A stretch of DNA of 64,000 nucleotides, from NCBI GenBank assembly GCA_011050675.1, contig DRFI01000021.1:62001-126000 (forward strand). Direction: 5' to 3'. Origin of the DNA: Maribacter sp. (GTDB lineage Bacteria; Bacteroidota; Bacteroidia; Flavobacteriales; Flavobacteriaceae). Below the pieces are notes generated by a model, which was not told the origin of the DNA, made no database searches, and was given only the letters and a program-made list of their open reading frames with translations. How positions within the stretch are numbered: position 1 is the first letter of the stretch; each line of letters opens with the position of its first letter. Below, piece by piece: positions 1-10,586 of this stretch. Made by a program: the position numbers and the translations under genes.

Positions 1-3000
1 AGTAGTTACGAGGAAAGCACCAGAACTATAACTTTTACGATACCTGATGCATTAGTTCAAATTGATGATCCCGAGTATAAAATAAAAATAACGGTTTCTC
101 TTTCGGGTGACTGTTCTGAGTTCGTAGCGGCTTGTGCTTCTCAACTCGAAAACCATGCCTATGCAAATTACTCTGGCACTTTAAATACTAATACTTTTTC
201 TGATGAAGACGGTAGTAACCCTGCAGGTGCATGTACCACAACTTTAGAAGTAGCGACCAACAATGTATCAGATGCATTGGCAAATTGTAATATTGCACGT
301 ACTGTAGAACTTTGTGGAGTTAGCGGAACACTTTCTGCCGGTTTAGGTTTTGACACCTACACTTGGGCTATTGACACCAATAATAATGGGTCTATAGATT
401 CTGGAGATACCATTTTAAATGACGGTACTTCAAACACCTTAACAGTAACTACAGTAGGTAATTATATTGTTGAAAAAACATCAGCTTCTGGGTGTGCCAA
501 TCATACAGAATTAATTACTGTAGAACGATATGGCCAAACACAGACCAACCCAATTATTAGTTACTTAAATCAAGTAAATACCGACAGTAATCCTGATAAT
601 GACATTCAGGGTGAAACCGTTACTTGTTCCAATGATAATAGTGATATGCCACATATTTTTCTTTGTGGTGATACGGATAGTGCATTTATTCAATTGGGTA
701 TAACCGATGCTCTAAGTATTAAATGGGAAAAGCTTGATGAAACCAGTTGTAATGTTTCTACTTGTGGAGATGTTAGTGATAACTGTGCCAATACAACTAG
801 TGGTTGGACATGGAACGAAGAAACAGCTTCAGACAACTTTACGGTAACCGAAAGTGGTAAATATAGAGTTGTTATAGGATATGAAGGTGGATGTTTCAGT
901 AGATTCTATTTCAACGCATACCAAAATACTTTAGATATTCCTGAACCAGATTCATCTGATATCATTTGTAATACAGAAGGTTCTATTAGAGTAATAGATT
1001 TAGGATCAGGATATGGCTACCAATTATTTGATATTGAAAACAATGCTATAGCAGTACCTTTCAGTGCTGGTCAAGGTCCTAATTTTGCTATCACAACTAG
1101 TGGTACTTATAAGGTACAGATTACCCAACTTAATCCTTCAACAGGTGCGCCAATTGAAAACAGTTGTGTGTTTGAAACTGAAGAAATTGGTATTGCCGAA
1201 AGAATTTTTGAGGCAAAACTCAATACAACTCCTTTTGATTGTACAGATGCAGGAACAATTTCTATACAGGCTTTAAATGTATCACCAGAATATAGCTATG
1301 AGCTATACTTCGATAACGGTAGTGGCGGTAAAGGAGCTTTAGTAGCCAACAACTTAGTTTCACCTGACAACACCCATACATTTACAGGTCTTGCAGCAGA
1401 TGATTATGTTATTGTAACTACTACCGTAGATGGTTGTAGTATTGAAAGTACTATTACGGTAGACGAAATTCCTGAACTTAGGTTAATAGCAACAAATCAA
1501 GAAAATATTACGTGTACTTCCGGTGTAATAAATTTAACAGCCACTGGTGGTACAACAGGGTACGAATATGCTATCTATAGTAAAGATGGTATTGCTCCAT
1601 ATGCTGACGAAACTACTATTCCCGATTCAGATTTCACATCTAATCCATCATTTTTATTCGGTTATGAAGGTAATCCTTCAACATATGTACCTAATGAAGA
1701 TGGAGAATATGTATTTGTAATAAGAGATGATAACGGATGTTATGGATTTTCGAATATCGTACAAATGGAAGATTTAGGCACTATAACAATAGGTGCATCA
1801 AGTACAGATATTACGTGTGCAGATTCTTCTACAGCTGTATTGACAATTACTGCTTCGGGTGGTAATGCTCCATATCAATATAGTCTGGATGGTGGTACTA
1901 CTTATCAAACAGAAAATTTCTTCAACAATATTTCAGCAGGTAATTATACCATTACAGTTATGGATTCTAGCGGTACTGCCGGTAATGGTTGTATAGAGAC
2001 TTATGAATATGAAGTTACCCAACCATTTACGTTAACCGCATCACCTTCCATTATAGAAGATGCGTCTTGCGATACTTCTGGTGCTGCAACACCTACTGCT
2101 TTAGTAAAGATTTTAAATGCAAGTGGCGGTCAAGCTCCGTATCAATATAGTTTTGACGGAGGAAGTACGTTTACAGCAGTTGACGAGCAACGTTTAACAC
2201 CTGGTACATATCAATTAGCTATAAAAGATGCTTTAGGATGTACTACAGATTTAGAAATCACGGTACCTACAGCCGCTATAGACCCTACTTTTACGAATGC
2301 TATTACTTATGAGTGCGATGGGGACGGCGTAGTAACAATTACACCTTCTAACACTACAGACTTTACATATACCTATAAATTAAACGGTACCGACAACTCA
2401 CCATTAGATAATAATGTATTCAATAATGTTGCTTCAGGTACTCAAACAATAACAGTTGGGTACACAAGTTCAATAGCTGCTGATCAAAGTACACTTTTCC
2501 TTGAAGATTTTGGAGCCGGTGTAACCACACAGATTGCAGAAATAGGTGCAGGATATTGCTACGAACCACAAGATGGTACAGATACCGATTGTAATTTAGG
2601 TCCTGCCGGTATTCTTGTAAATGCTGAATATGCAGTTACCAACAGAATAACCAACCCTAATGCTACATGGAGAAGTCCTAACGACCATTCTGGCATAACC
2701 GATGGCAGATTCATGGCAATTGGAGTAAGTACTTCTGCTGGGAATAATAATATTTTATGGTCGAGAACAGGGTTGGAAGCACTTGCCAATCAAGATATCA
2801 CCATATCATTCTATGCATATAATATTTTAATAGATAATGCTTCAGGTAACGACCCAGAAGTATTGGTAGAATTGGTTGATGGTTCTGGCACTGTAATCAG
2901 TAGTCAGGCAACAGCGGCTGTTCCTCAAAATAACAATGCAGACGATTGGCATTTAAGAACGGTTACTTTTAACCCAGGTGCAAATACTGCAGTTGGTGTT

Positions 3001-6000
3001 GTATTACGTACCAATCTTGATAGTGATAATGGTAACTTTTTAGTACTAGATGACATTCAGGCTTCACAAACTCCTGAGATATGTGAACAAACACAAGATA
3101 TATCAGTTATAGTAGAAACTGGAAAAACTTTTGAGGTAGCCATTTTAGGTAGCACAAACCCTACTTGTAACGGTAGCGATAACGGTAGTATTCGTTTTGA
3201 GGTTTCTAACTTTGATCCTACTTTCGGATATCAGTATTCTTTGGATGGAGGTTCAACTTGGACAACAGAGACAACTTCACCAATAACTACCCCATCTACC
3301 CTTGCAGATGGTACGTACAATATAATGGTAGAAAAGATAGATGACAATACATGTGCCGCAACCTCAGCAACATCTGTTACGTTGACTTCACCTAACGCGT
3401 TAACGGCAAGTTTACAACAGACTGCAGAATTTACATGTTTTAATACAGGTGCAACTTTGCAGGCAACTGCTACCGAAGGTACACCAGGCTATGAATACCA
3501 ATTAGAAAGAACAGATAATACTATTGTGAGAGTTTTTGGTACATCATCACAATTCTTAAACGTGCCAGCTGGTGATTACCATGTAAGAGTTAAAGATCAA
3601 AACAATTGTGAAGTAGTATCAACAGCAACTGTAAATGTAGTTCAACCAGAAACCATAGCTTTCAGTTTAACTGCCACACAATGTTATGACGGTCAAAGTA
3701 ACGGTACGGTAACCGCAACGGTAACTGACGGTAATGGTAATTATTCATTTAGAATTAATAACGGAGCATGGCAAACCCCAACTCCTGCAACCAACTTAAC
3801 ATATACCTTCAATAGTTTATCTGAAGGAACCTATAATGTAGAAGTAACCGATATATATGGTTGTGTTTCTGCTATTGAATCAATAACGATTGCGCCAACA
3901 ATTACACTTATTGTTGCGCCTACAAACGCAAGTTTATGTGCGGATGGTAGCTTAACGGCAACAGCTTCAGGCGGCGACAACAATTTCATGTATGCTTTTA
4001 TTCCTACCGGAAATACAGTTACTGATGCTGATTTCTCAGCTAGTAATTCAACAACCATTGCGCTGGCAAATATTGGGAATTATGACATTTATGTAAGGGA
4101 CAAGGCAAATGCTACAGATGCTTGCCAGACAATGGTAACCGAAACTATTTCGGCCAACCCAGTATTGGACATATCAGCAGTAGCAACAGACCCAGATTGT
4201 CATGATGGTACTGGTAGTATTGCCGTGAATATTAGTGACGGACTATCACCTTTCGATTATCGTTTGATAGATGTTACAAATGGTACGCCTGATCAAGTAC
4301 AAACAGATGTAGTAGGTACGACTAAGACATATTACAATTTAGCTCCGGGTACTTATGATGTAATCATTACGGATGATGGTGGCTGTTCGGAGACAGAAAC
4401 TGTATCAATCATGGCACCAAATGAATTGACTGCCGATATTATTTTAGCATATGCAAGTGATTGTACAGGAGCTGCTGCAGAATTTGGATTTGATTTTAAT
4501 AATGTTACCACAGGTTTGAATGGAACAATTGAATATAGTGCAGATGGAGGTCTTACGTGGCAAGCTTCAACTATATTTCGAGGATATACTTCAGGTGATG
4601 AGGTTTTCCCTTCTCTTCGTACCGTAGATGGTAGCAACAATTTAATTTGTCAAACTGATCTACCAAGAGAGATTATTCCTTATCCGTTAGATGATTTGGA
4701 TATTACAACCACATCTGTTGTTGAAAACTGTGACGAATTAAAAGTAAAAGTTCAAGGTGGAGAAGGTATTCCAGGATATGAGTATGCTATGTCGAACGAC
4801 CCCGCTAATTTTGATGAAAGCACGGCTACATGGCATACCGGAGGCAGCTTAGATCTTGATAGTAATCCTGTTACCGCAGGACATGGTAGTTATGAATTCA
4901 CGAATCTAGTACCTGGTAGAACATATGTTTTCTATGTAAGGGATAGCAATACCCCTGTTAGTTGCATAAGACAAAGTACGGTTAACGTTAATGAAATTGT
5001 TGGGGGATTACCTATGACAATTACAGCAGATATTAGCCCTACCTGTAAAGGTGCTACTACCGGATCCATTACGTACACCATTGTCGACGAAGATGGTATT
5101 ACAGAACCGAATATGGAATGGTTCTTATACAATTTAAGTGGCACGGTAATTAGAGATAGCAGTGGTCCAGTAACGTACAGCAGTACTATAACCATTACAG
5201 GATTACCTGCAGACGAATACTTTATAGAAGTAACACAAATAGATGGTGGTGGTGCTCAGCAATGTATCAGTGCTAGTGAAAATGAAATATTAGATGAATT
5301 AGAAATTATTACAGGAACAACTAGTTCTATTCAAGACATCTCATGTGAAAATTCTGGTTTAATAAAAATAGATAATGTTCAAGGTGGCGGTGGCACTTAT
5401 TTCTATACCATTACTGGTCCTAGTCCTTTTGCTACTATAACATCGACAAGTGATAACCCGATTGAAATAGCAGCAAATTCTCCTGCAGGTACTTATACGG
5501 TAACCGTAGAAGATCAATATGGTTGTTCGTATCCACTCAGTGATGTTAACATGAGCTTTACAGCGGCACCAAGTATTACTGATGTAGCAATTGCTAATTG
5601 TGATACTAATACATCTGTTACCATTACTGCAACAGGTACAGGTACTATACTATATTCTTTAGATGGAGGAAGTACATATCAAAATAATGGAGGTACTTAC
5701 AACACTGTTCCTGCCGGTAATTATGATGTATTTATAAAAGATGCTAGCGGATGTACAGATACTTTAAATATAAATGTACACCCTAGCCTACAAGCATCAG
5801 CAAGTTTAGATAAACAATTAGGTTGCGACACTGGTTTCGAAGCAGAAATAGCTATTGAAGGTATTTCAGGTTCAGGAAATTATGAATTCGAAATATTAGA
5901 TAGTGCTTCTGCATATGTAGTAACTCGCCAAACATTAACAGGTGGTGCGATGAACGCGGTCGTAGGTGTTCCAGATAATACTTTAGATACCAATTATACA

Positions 6001-9000
6001 GTCAACGTTTATGACATCGGCACTGCTTCACCAAACTGTAGTAGAACTTTTACCGTGAATATTCCAGCAGCTATTCGTCCAGATTTTACAGCAACTCCTA
6101 TTGATGTAAGTTGTTCAGGAGCAGAAGATGGTACAATAGAGTTGGTTCAAATTAACAATGGAAACAATCCGTTAGGTTATGTTTTAAATCCGATGCCAGC
6201 AAGTGCCTCTTGGAATCCTGCGACACAATCTTTTATAGGACTTCCTGGTGGTTCTTACGATATTACCGCAAGAGGTCCAAACAACTGTCCAACAGTAAAA
6301 ACAGTGATTGTTGGTGAAAATGCACTTATTGCATTTAACGCTCCAGTTCCCGTTCAATTTGGATGTTTAAACGGAAATGATACTAATAATGCAACAATAA
6401 CAATAGACGCTAGCACTATTATTGGAGGAAGCGGAACATACAATCGTTTTGAATTTATAGATGATGCGACTTCAACAGTTTTACAAAATAGCAGTAGCTT
6501 GGAATATACACATACCGATGCCGCTGGTGGAGATATAATTGTAAGAGTTTATGATAATGAAGGCTGTTCAACTGAGCACATAGTTACCATAGATCCTTAT
6601 GATGTATTTGTTGATGCTTCAATTACAGTTGATAGAGAATTGGATTGTGTAAATAGTGGAGAAAATATCACGGTAAATGTAACTAGTACAATTACGAACT
6701 CTACAGCTAATTTAGCCAACTATGAATTTAGAATATTACCTTCTACTACTTATCAAACAGGTGACAATACATTTATAACACTTGCTATTGGCACATATAC
6801 TATTGGTATTAGAAACATTACTACAGGTTGTGAAATTACCAGAATCCACACAGTAGAAAACCCTAACACATTTGAAGTAGAAGTTACTAAACTTGCAGAC
6901 GTAGTATGTTATGGTACTGATGGAGGTATTGAAGTAACGTTTACCGATGCAACTTATACCGGTGATTTTAATTGGACAGTTTTAAATGCTGATGGAACAG
7001 CTACCATTCGTACAGATGATTCTGGCACTTTTACAGGTACAGGAACAACAGCTTATATCCCTGTTGCTGCAGGTAGTTACATTTTAAGAGCTTCACAAGT
7101 AGGTACGCCACAATGTATTCAAGAAAGGTCGTTTACCATTACCTCGCCGAGTGCACCTGTTACCTTAGCTACGATAAATACCAATGATGTTGGTTGTAGC
7201 AATGATATGGGTAGTGCAAATATTATCCCTAATGGTGGTGAAGCACCTTTTAATATTGTTCTTACACATGTTAGTACTAGTACAACATACACGGCTAATC
7301 AAGTAAACAGCAACCTATTTAGAGGTTTAAGTGATGGTCAATATACAGTAGAGGTAACTGACAATTTAGGTTGTACAGAAACCTTTACCAATGTATTTAC
7401 ATTATCTGCTCCAGAACCTATAGTAGCGAATATTCAATCTATTCAAGGATTGGTTTGTGAAGGCGATACCATTGCCGAGTTAACAGGAGGCTTTACACCT
7501 AGAACGGTTACGACCAATTATAGATATATTCTTAAAACATACGATAGCGATGCTCTTGGAGCCAATCTACTACAAACAACAAGTGCGCAAACATCCGCTA
7601 CTTTTAGCAATTTAAGATCAGGATATTACAGTATTACTGTTTTAGATGATTTAAACTGTTCAGATGAAACAGCAATTGTAGAAATTGTTGAGCCGATTGA
7701 AGTTAAAGGTCAATTAGTAACAGCACAAAGAGCAACATGCTTAGATGACGCACAACTTTTATTAACAGCTTCAGGAGGTACAGGTCCTTACTTGTGGAAT
7801 ATTGATGGTAAATCGACATTCAATGCAATGAATGAAATTAATGGTCCAAACACCCATTTCTTTACAGGTGTTCTACCAAATACATATCAATATTATGTAC
7901 AAGATAGCGAAGGTTGTATTTCTGTTTTAACGAACAGCATTACCATTAATCCAATTACTCCATTAACAGTAACATTGGATAATGATAATCCGACAATCAA
8001 TTGTAACGGCGATAATACGGGAGTTATAAATGCTGAAGCTCAAGGTGGATTAGGTAATTATCAATATGCCTTATTTTCTGATGCAGGTTTAACTAATGAA
8101 GTAAGTCCAAATCAACCAACAGGTTTATTTACAGATTTATTGGCAGGTTCGTATTACGTAAGAGTACAGAGTGATGATTGCGAAGTAACATCTTCCCTAA
8201 TAACTATTACTGAACCTGATCAGTTACTTATTGATACCGCTAACACTTCTATCAACGATGTAACGTGTAACGGTCAAGAAGATGGGAGCATTACGGTAAA
8301 CATGATTGGTGGATCTGGGATTTATCAATATGCAATTTCACCGAATTTAGATCGCTTTAGTGATGACAATACATTCGATGAATTGGCTCCTGGTGATTAT
8401 ATCATTATTGCACAAGATTCTAACGGTTGTTTTGAACTTGTTGAAGCTACTATTGTAGAACCAGAAGTTTTAGAAATAACTACAGAAAGTACTCCAGAAA
8501 TTTGTGTAGGTGAAGAGGACGGAACTATTGATTTAACCATAATTGGAGGTACCGCACCATATAGCACTCGTTTAGCAGATGAAACAGATTTTGTTCAAGA
8601 CAGAACAAGCTTTACAAACTTGGCTGCAGGCGATTACATTATCTACATTGAAGATGCGCAAGGTTGCGAAGAAACAATTATTGTAACTATAGATGCCGGT
8701 GTTGACCTTGGGGCTATCGTTGAACCGATTTATGGGTGTAATGGTGTTTTCCCAAGCAACTATGTAAACATTGTATTAAATGACCCAAGTATAGAAGATG
8801 ATGCTCTCTTTGGGTTAGATACAGTCGATCCAATGGAAATGCAATTGACTCCCATTTTCCGCGAGTTGACTCCGGGTACACATTTTATCAGTATTTCTCA
8901 TGCAAATGGCTGTATTGCTACATATGATGTTGAAATATTAGCTTTTGATCCACTCGAAATTACTGCTGTAGAAAGTAACATAAATCAAATAACTGCAACG

Positions 9001-9426
9001 GTTACAGGCGGTAGAGAAAATTATACGTTCTACTTTGATGACATTAACGAAGGTTCTGAAAATGTATATTACATTACCGAAACGGGAACATATACGGTAA
9101 CTGTAGTTGATGAAAATGGTTGTGAAGCATCTGCAAGTTTATTTATTGAATTTATAGACATTGAAATACCAAATTTCTTTTCTCCGAATGGCGATGGTAA
9201 AAATGATTTATGGATGCCAGAAAATATTGAAATCTATCAAAACATCTTCATTAGTATCTATGATAGATACGGTCGTACGGTTTACACCTTTAAGGACAAT
9301 GAAGACGGCTGGAATGGTTTCTATCAGAATGCAGAATTACCAACAGGAGATTACTGGTATGTTATTAAATTAAACGGTGAAGCAGATACAAGAGAATTTG
9401 TCGGGAATTTTACACTCTACAGATAA
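1..9426 (+). CDS. Giant SprB-repeat adhesin with T9SS type B sorting domain, 3' part
   Basis: The frame is open from base 1 with no stop, so this is the C-terminal 3141 residues of a larger cell-surface protein; the first ATG- or TTG-like codons inside it are not the true start. It is built of many divergent SprB-type repeats of about 80-100 residues. Each opens with a Cys followed by a G-S-I/T-like strand, has a GG-x-APY-x-YSLDGG core, and closes with D-x-x-GC. Residues about 833-1027 are different, resembling a jelly-roll domain. The last ~85 residues (PNFFSPNGDG, then YDRYG, DGWNG and a terminal FTLYR) are the gliding-motility-associated C-terminal domain that directs secretion and surface attachment by the type IX system. 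Known relatives (SprB) are mobile adhesins of gliding bacteria. A strong terminator follows. No PorP/SprF-type partner lies downstream. The role in adhesion or gliding is inferred from family. Confidence 0.93.
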   Translation, partial: SSYEESTRTITFTIPDALVQIDDPEYKIKITVSLSGDCSEFVAACASQLENHAYANYSGTLNTNTFSDEDGSNPAGACTTTLEVATNNVSDALANCNIARTVELCGVSGTLSAGLGFDTYTWAIDTNNNGSIDSGDTILNDGTSNTLTVTTVGNYIVEKTSASGCANHTELITVERYGQTQTNPIISYLNQVNTDSNPDNDIQGETVTCSNDNSDMPHIFLCGDTDSAFIQLGITDALSIKWEKLDETSCNVSTCGDVSDNCANTTSGWTWNEETASDNFTVTESGKYRVVIGYEGGCFSRFYFNAYQNTLDIPEPDSSDIICNTEGSIRVIDLGSGYGYQLFDIENNAIAVPFSAGQGPNFAITTSGTYKVQITQLNPSTGAPIENSCVFETEEIGIAERIFEAKLNTTPFDCTDAGTISIQALNVSPEYSYELYFDNGSGGKGALVANNLVSPDNTHTFTGLAADDYVIVTTTVDGCSIESTITVDEIPELRLIATNQENITCTSGVINLTATGGTTGYEYAIYSKDGIAPYADETTIPDSDFTSNPSFLFGYEGNPSTYVPNEDGEYVFVIRDDNGCYGFSNIVQMEDLGTITIGASSTDITCADSSTAVLTITASGGNAPYQYSLDGGTTYQTENFFNNISAGNYTITVMDSSGTAGNGCIETYEYEVTQPFTLTASPSIIEDASCDTSGAATPTALVKILNASGGQAPYQYSFDGGSTFTAVDEQRLTPGTYQLAIKDALGCTTDLEITVPTAAIDPTFTNAITYECDGDGVVTITPSNTTDFTYTYKLNGTDNSPLDNNVFNNVASGTQTITVGYTSSIAADQSTLFLEDFGAGVTTQIAEIGAGYCYEPQDGTDTDCNLGPAGILVNAEYAVTNRITNPNATWRSPNDHSGITDGRFMAIGVSTSAGNNNILWSRTGLEALANQDITISFYAYNILIDNASGNDPEVLVELVDGSGTVISSQATAAVPQNNNADDWHLRTVTFNPGANTAVGVVLRTNLDSDNGNFLVLDDIQASQTPEICEQTQDISVIVETGKTFEVAILGSTNPTCNGSDNGSIRFEVSNFDPTFGYQYSLDGGSTWTTETTSPITTPSTLADGTYNIMVEKIDDNTCAATSATSVTLTSPNALTASLQQTAEFTCFNTGATLQATATEGTPGYEYQLERTDNTIVRVFGTSSQFLNVPAGDYHVRVKDQNNCEVVSTATVNVVQPETIAFSLTATQCYDGQSNGTVTATVTDGNGNYSFRINNGAWQTPTPATNLTYTFNSLSEGTYNVEVTDIYGCVSAIESITIAPTITLIVAPTNASLCADGSLTATASGGDNNFMYAFIPTGNTVTDADFSASNSTTIALANIGNYDIYVRDKANATDACQTMVTETISANPVLDISAVATDPDCHDGTGSIAVNISDGLSPFDYRLIDVTNGTPDQVQTDVVGTTKTYYNLAPGTYDVIITDDGGCSETETVSIMAPNELTADIILAYASDCTGAAAEFGFDFNNVTTGLNGTIEYSADGGLTWQASTIFRGYTSGDEVFPSLRTVDGSNNLICQTDLPREIIPYPLDDLDITTTSVVENCDELKVKVQGGEGIPGYEYAMSNDPANFDESTATWHTGGSLDLDSNPVTAGHGSYEFTNLVPGRTYVFYVRDSNTPVSCIRQSTVNVNEIVGGLPMTITADISPTCKGATTGSITYTIVDEDGITEPNMEWFLYNLSGTVIRDSSGPVTYSSTITITGLPADEYFIEVTQIDGGGAQQCISASENEILDELEIITGTTSSIQDISCENSGLIKIDNVQGGGGTYFYTITGPSPFATITSTSDNPIEIAANSPAGTYTVTVEDQYGCSYPLSDVNMSFTAAPSITDVAIANCDTNTSVTITATGTGTILYSLDGGSTYQNNGGTYNTVPAGNYDVFIKDASGCTDTLNINVHPSLQASASLDKQLGCDTGFEAEIAIEGISGSGNYEFEILDSASAYVVTRQTLTGGAMNAVVGVPDNTLDTNYTVNVYDIGTASPNCSRTFTVNIPAAIRPDFTATPIDVSCSGAEDGTIELVQINNGNNPLGYVLNPMPASASWNPATQSFIGLPGGSYDITARGPNNCPTVKTVIVGENALIAFNAPVPVQFGCLNGNDTNNATITIDASTIIGGSGTYNRFEFIDDATSTVLQNSSSLEYTHTDAAGGDIIVRVYDNEGCSTEHIVTIDPYDVFVDASITVDRELDCVNSGENITVNVTSTITNSTANLANYEFRILPSTTYQTGDNTFITLAIGTYTIGIRNITTGCEITRIHTVENPNTFEVEVTKLADVVCYGTDGGIEVTFTDATYTGDFNWTVLNADGTATIRTDDSGTFTGTGTTAYIPVAAGSYILRASQVGTPQCIQERSFTITSPSAPVTLATINTNDVGCSNDMGSANIIPNGGEAPFNIVLTHVSTSTTYTANQVNSNLFRGLSDGQYTVEVTDNLGCTETFTNVFTLSAPEPIVANIQSIQGLVCEGDTIAELTGGFTPRTVTTNYRYILKTYDSDALGANLLQTTSAQTSATFSNLRSGYYSITVLDDLNCSDETAIVEIVEPIEVKGQLVTAQRATCLDDAQLLLTASGGTGPYLWNIDGKSTFNAMNEINGPNTHFFTGVLPNTYQYYVQDSEGCISVLTNSITINPITPLTVTLDNDNPTINCNGDNTGVINAEAQGGLGNYQYALFSDAGLTNEVSPNQPTGLFTDLLAGSYYVRVQSDDCEVTSSLITITEPDQLLIDTANTSINDVTCNGQEDGSITVNMIGGSGIYQYAISPNLDRFSDDNTFDELAPGDYIIIAQDSNGCFELVEATIVEPEVLEITTESTPEICVGEEDGTIDLTIIGGTAPYSTRLADETDFVQDRTSFTNLAAGDYIIYIEDAQGCEETIIVTIDAGVDLGAIVEPIYGCNGVFPSNYVNIVLNDPSIEDDALFGLDTVDPMEMQLTPIFRELTPGTHFISISHANGCIATYDVEILAFDPLEITAVESNINQITATVTGGRENYTFYFDDINEGSENVYYITETGTYTVTVVDENGCEASASLFIEFIDIEIPNFFSPNGDGKNDLWMPENIEIYQNIFISIYDRYGRTVYTFKDNEDGWNGFYQNAELPTGDYWYVIKLNGEADTREFVGNFTLYR

Positions 9427-9433
9427 AATATTA

Positions 9434-9470
9434 AAAAGTGGTGGTTTAACAAACCACCACTTTTTTCTTT
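9434..9470 (+). terminator. Intrinsic terminator after giant adhesin
   Basis: A 14-bp perfect stem (9434-9447 with 9451-9464) and a 3-nt loop are followed by a T-rich run. It lies 8 bases past the stop codon of the adhesin. Confidence 0.9.
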
Positions 9471-9671
9471 TAGATAATATCCTGTAGCCAATCAAGCATA
9501 TATTGTAATATATTCCATTCATAATTTCATCCATATCTAGAATTGATTTCCCCAGAAAATTCACCTTCCAAGAGAAAGATTATATTGAAGTTGAATAGAT
9601 TTTAACATTAAAATGTAACAAACCATCAAGTTACTCGTCAAGTAGGTATAACCAATCAAAACACACCTGAC

Positions 9672-10574
9672 GTGAGTACCATTTTAACAGTCAATCATCT
9701 TACTAAAAAATTCGGGTACCTAACCGCAGTAAAAGACCTTTCGTTTACCATTGAAAAAGGTAATGTCTATGGTATACTTGGACCAAACGGCAGCGGAAAA
9801 TCAACCACCCTTGGCATTGTTTTAAACGTAGTAAATAAAACCAGCGGAGAATTTTCTTGGTTCAACGGTCAATCTTCAACACATGAAGCTTTAAAAAAAG
9901 TAGGTGCTATAATTGAGCGCCCTAACTTCTACCCATACATGACCGCTTTGCAAAACTTGAAATTAGTCTGCAAAATAAAAGATGTACCAGTAGCCAGAAT
10001 TGAAGAAAAGCTAGAATTAGTTGGATTGCTAGATAGAAAAAATAGCAAATTCAAAACTTACTCTCTAGGGATGAAACAGCGTTTGGCTATTGCCTCTGCC
10101 CTATTGAACGATCCAGAAATTTTAATTTTAGATGAGCCTACCAATGGTTTAGATCCACAAGGTATTCATCAAATTAGAGAAATTATAAAAACTATAGCAG
10201 CTAAGGGAACTACTATTTTACTTGCCTCACATTTATTGGATGAGGTTGAAAAAGTATGTACCCATGTCGTTATTTTAAGAAAAGGAGAAAAACTATACTC
10301 CGGTAGAGTTGATAGTTTACAAGCCAGTTTTGGATTTTTCGAATTAAAATCTGATGACTTAGAAAAACTAACTTCTTACTTAAATACCAATGAGCATTTT
10401 GGTAGTATAAAACAAGAAAATGGTTTGGTTACTGCAATTTTAACATCAGAGTTGGATGCACAGACATTGAACAAACTACTTTTTGATAATGGTATAATTG
10501 TATCTCATTTAGTTAAAAGAAAAGAAAGTCTAGAAGAGCAGTTTTTAGCTTTAACCAAAAATGCTAACGCCTAA
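9672..10574 (+). CDS. ABC transporter ATP-binding protein (BcrA/CcmA-like)
   Basis: This is the cytoplasmic ATPase of a two-gene ABC-2 type transporter. Walker A GPNGSGKST is at residues 37-45, the signature SLGMKQ at 131-136, Walker B ILILDEP at 150-156 and the switch His at 187. The 300-residue length is usual for the BcrA/NatA class, where an extra C-terminal ~80 residues follow the nucleotide-binding domain. The chosen start is GTG; no better ATG lies upstream in frame. The permease begins 12 bases downstream, so the two are co-transcribed. The substrate cannot be told: family members export peptides, antibiotics or ions. It sits between two T9SS type B protein genes, but no functional link is shown by sequence. 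Confidence 0.93.
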   Translation: MSTILTVNHLTKKFGYLTAVKDLSFTIEKGNVYGILGPNGSGKSTTLGIVLNVVNKTSGEFSWFNGQSSTHEALKKVGAIIERPNFYPYMTALQNLKLVCKIKDVPVARIEEKLELVGLLDRKNSKFKTYSLGMKQRLAIASALLNDPEILILDEPTNGLDPQGIHQIREIIKTIAAKGTTILLASHLLDEVEKVCTHVVILRKGEKLYSGRVDSLQASFGFFELKSDDLEKLTSYLNTNEHFGSIKQENGLVTAILTSELDAQTLNKLLFDNGIIVSHLVKRKESLEEQFLALTKNANA

Positions 10575-10586
10575 CAAACCAACAAA

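Noticed and set aside
1..9426. Periodic repeats that could suggest a CRISPR array or satellite DNA
   Set aside because: The repeats are divergent at DNA level and keep one open frame with a protein-level pattern; they are SprB-type domains.
168..9564. Small antisense and shifted frames inside the giant adhesin region
   Set aside because: They lie wholly within a strongly supported coding frame or overlap its terminator, and have no domain, signal peptide or start-site support.
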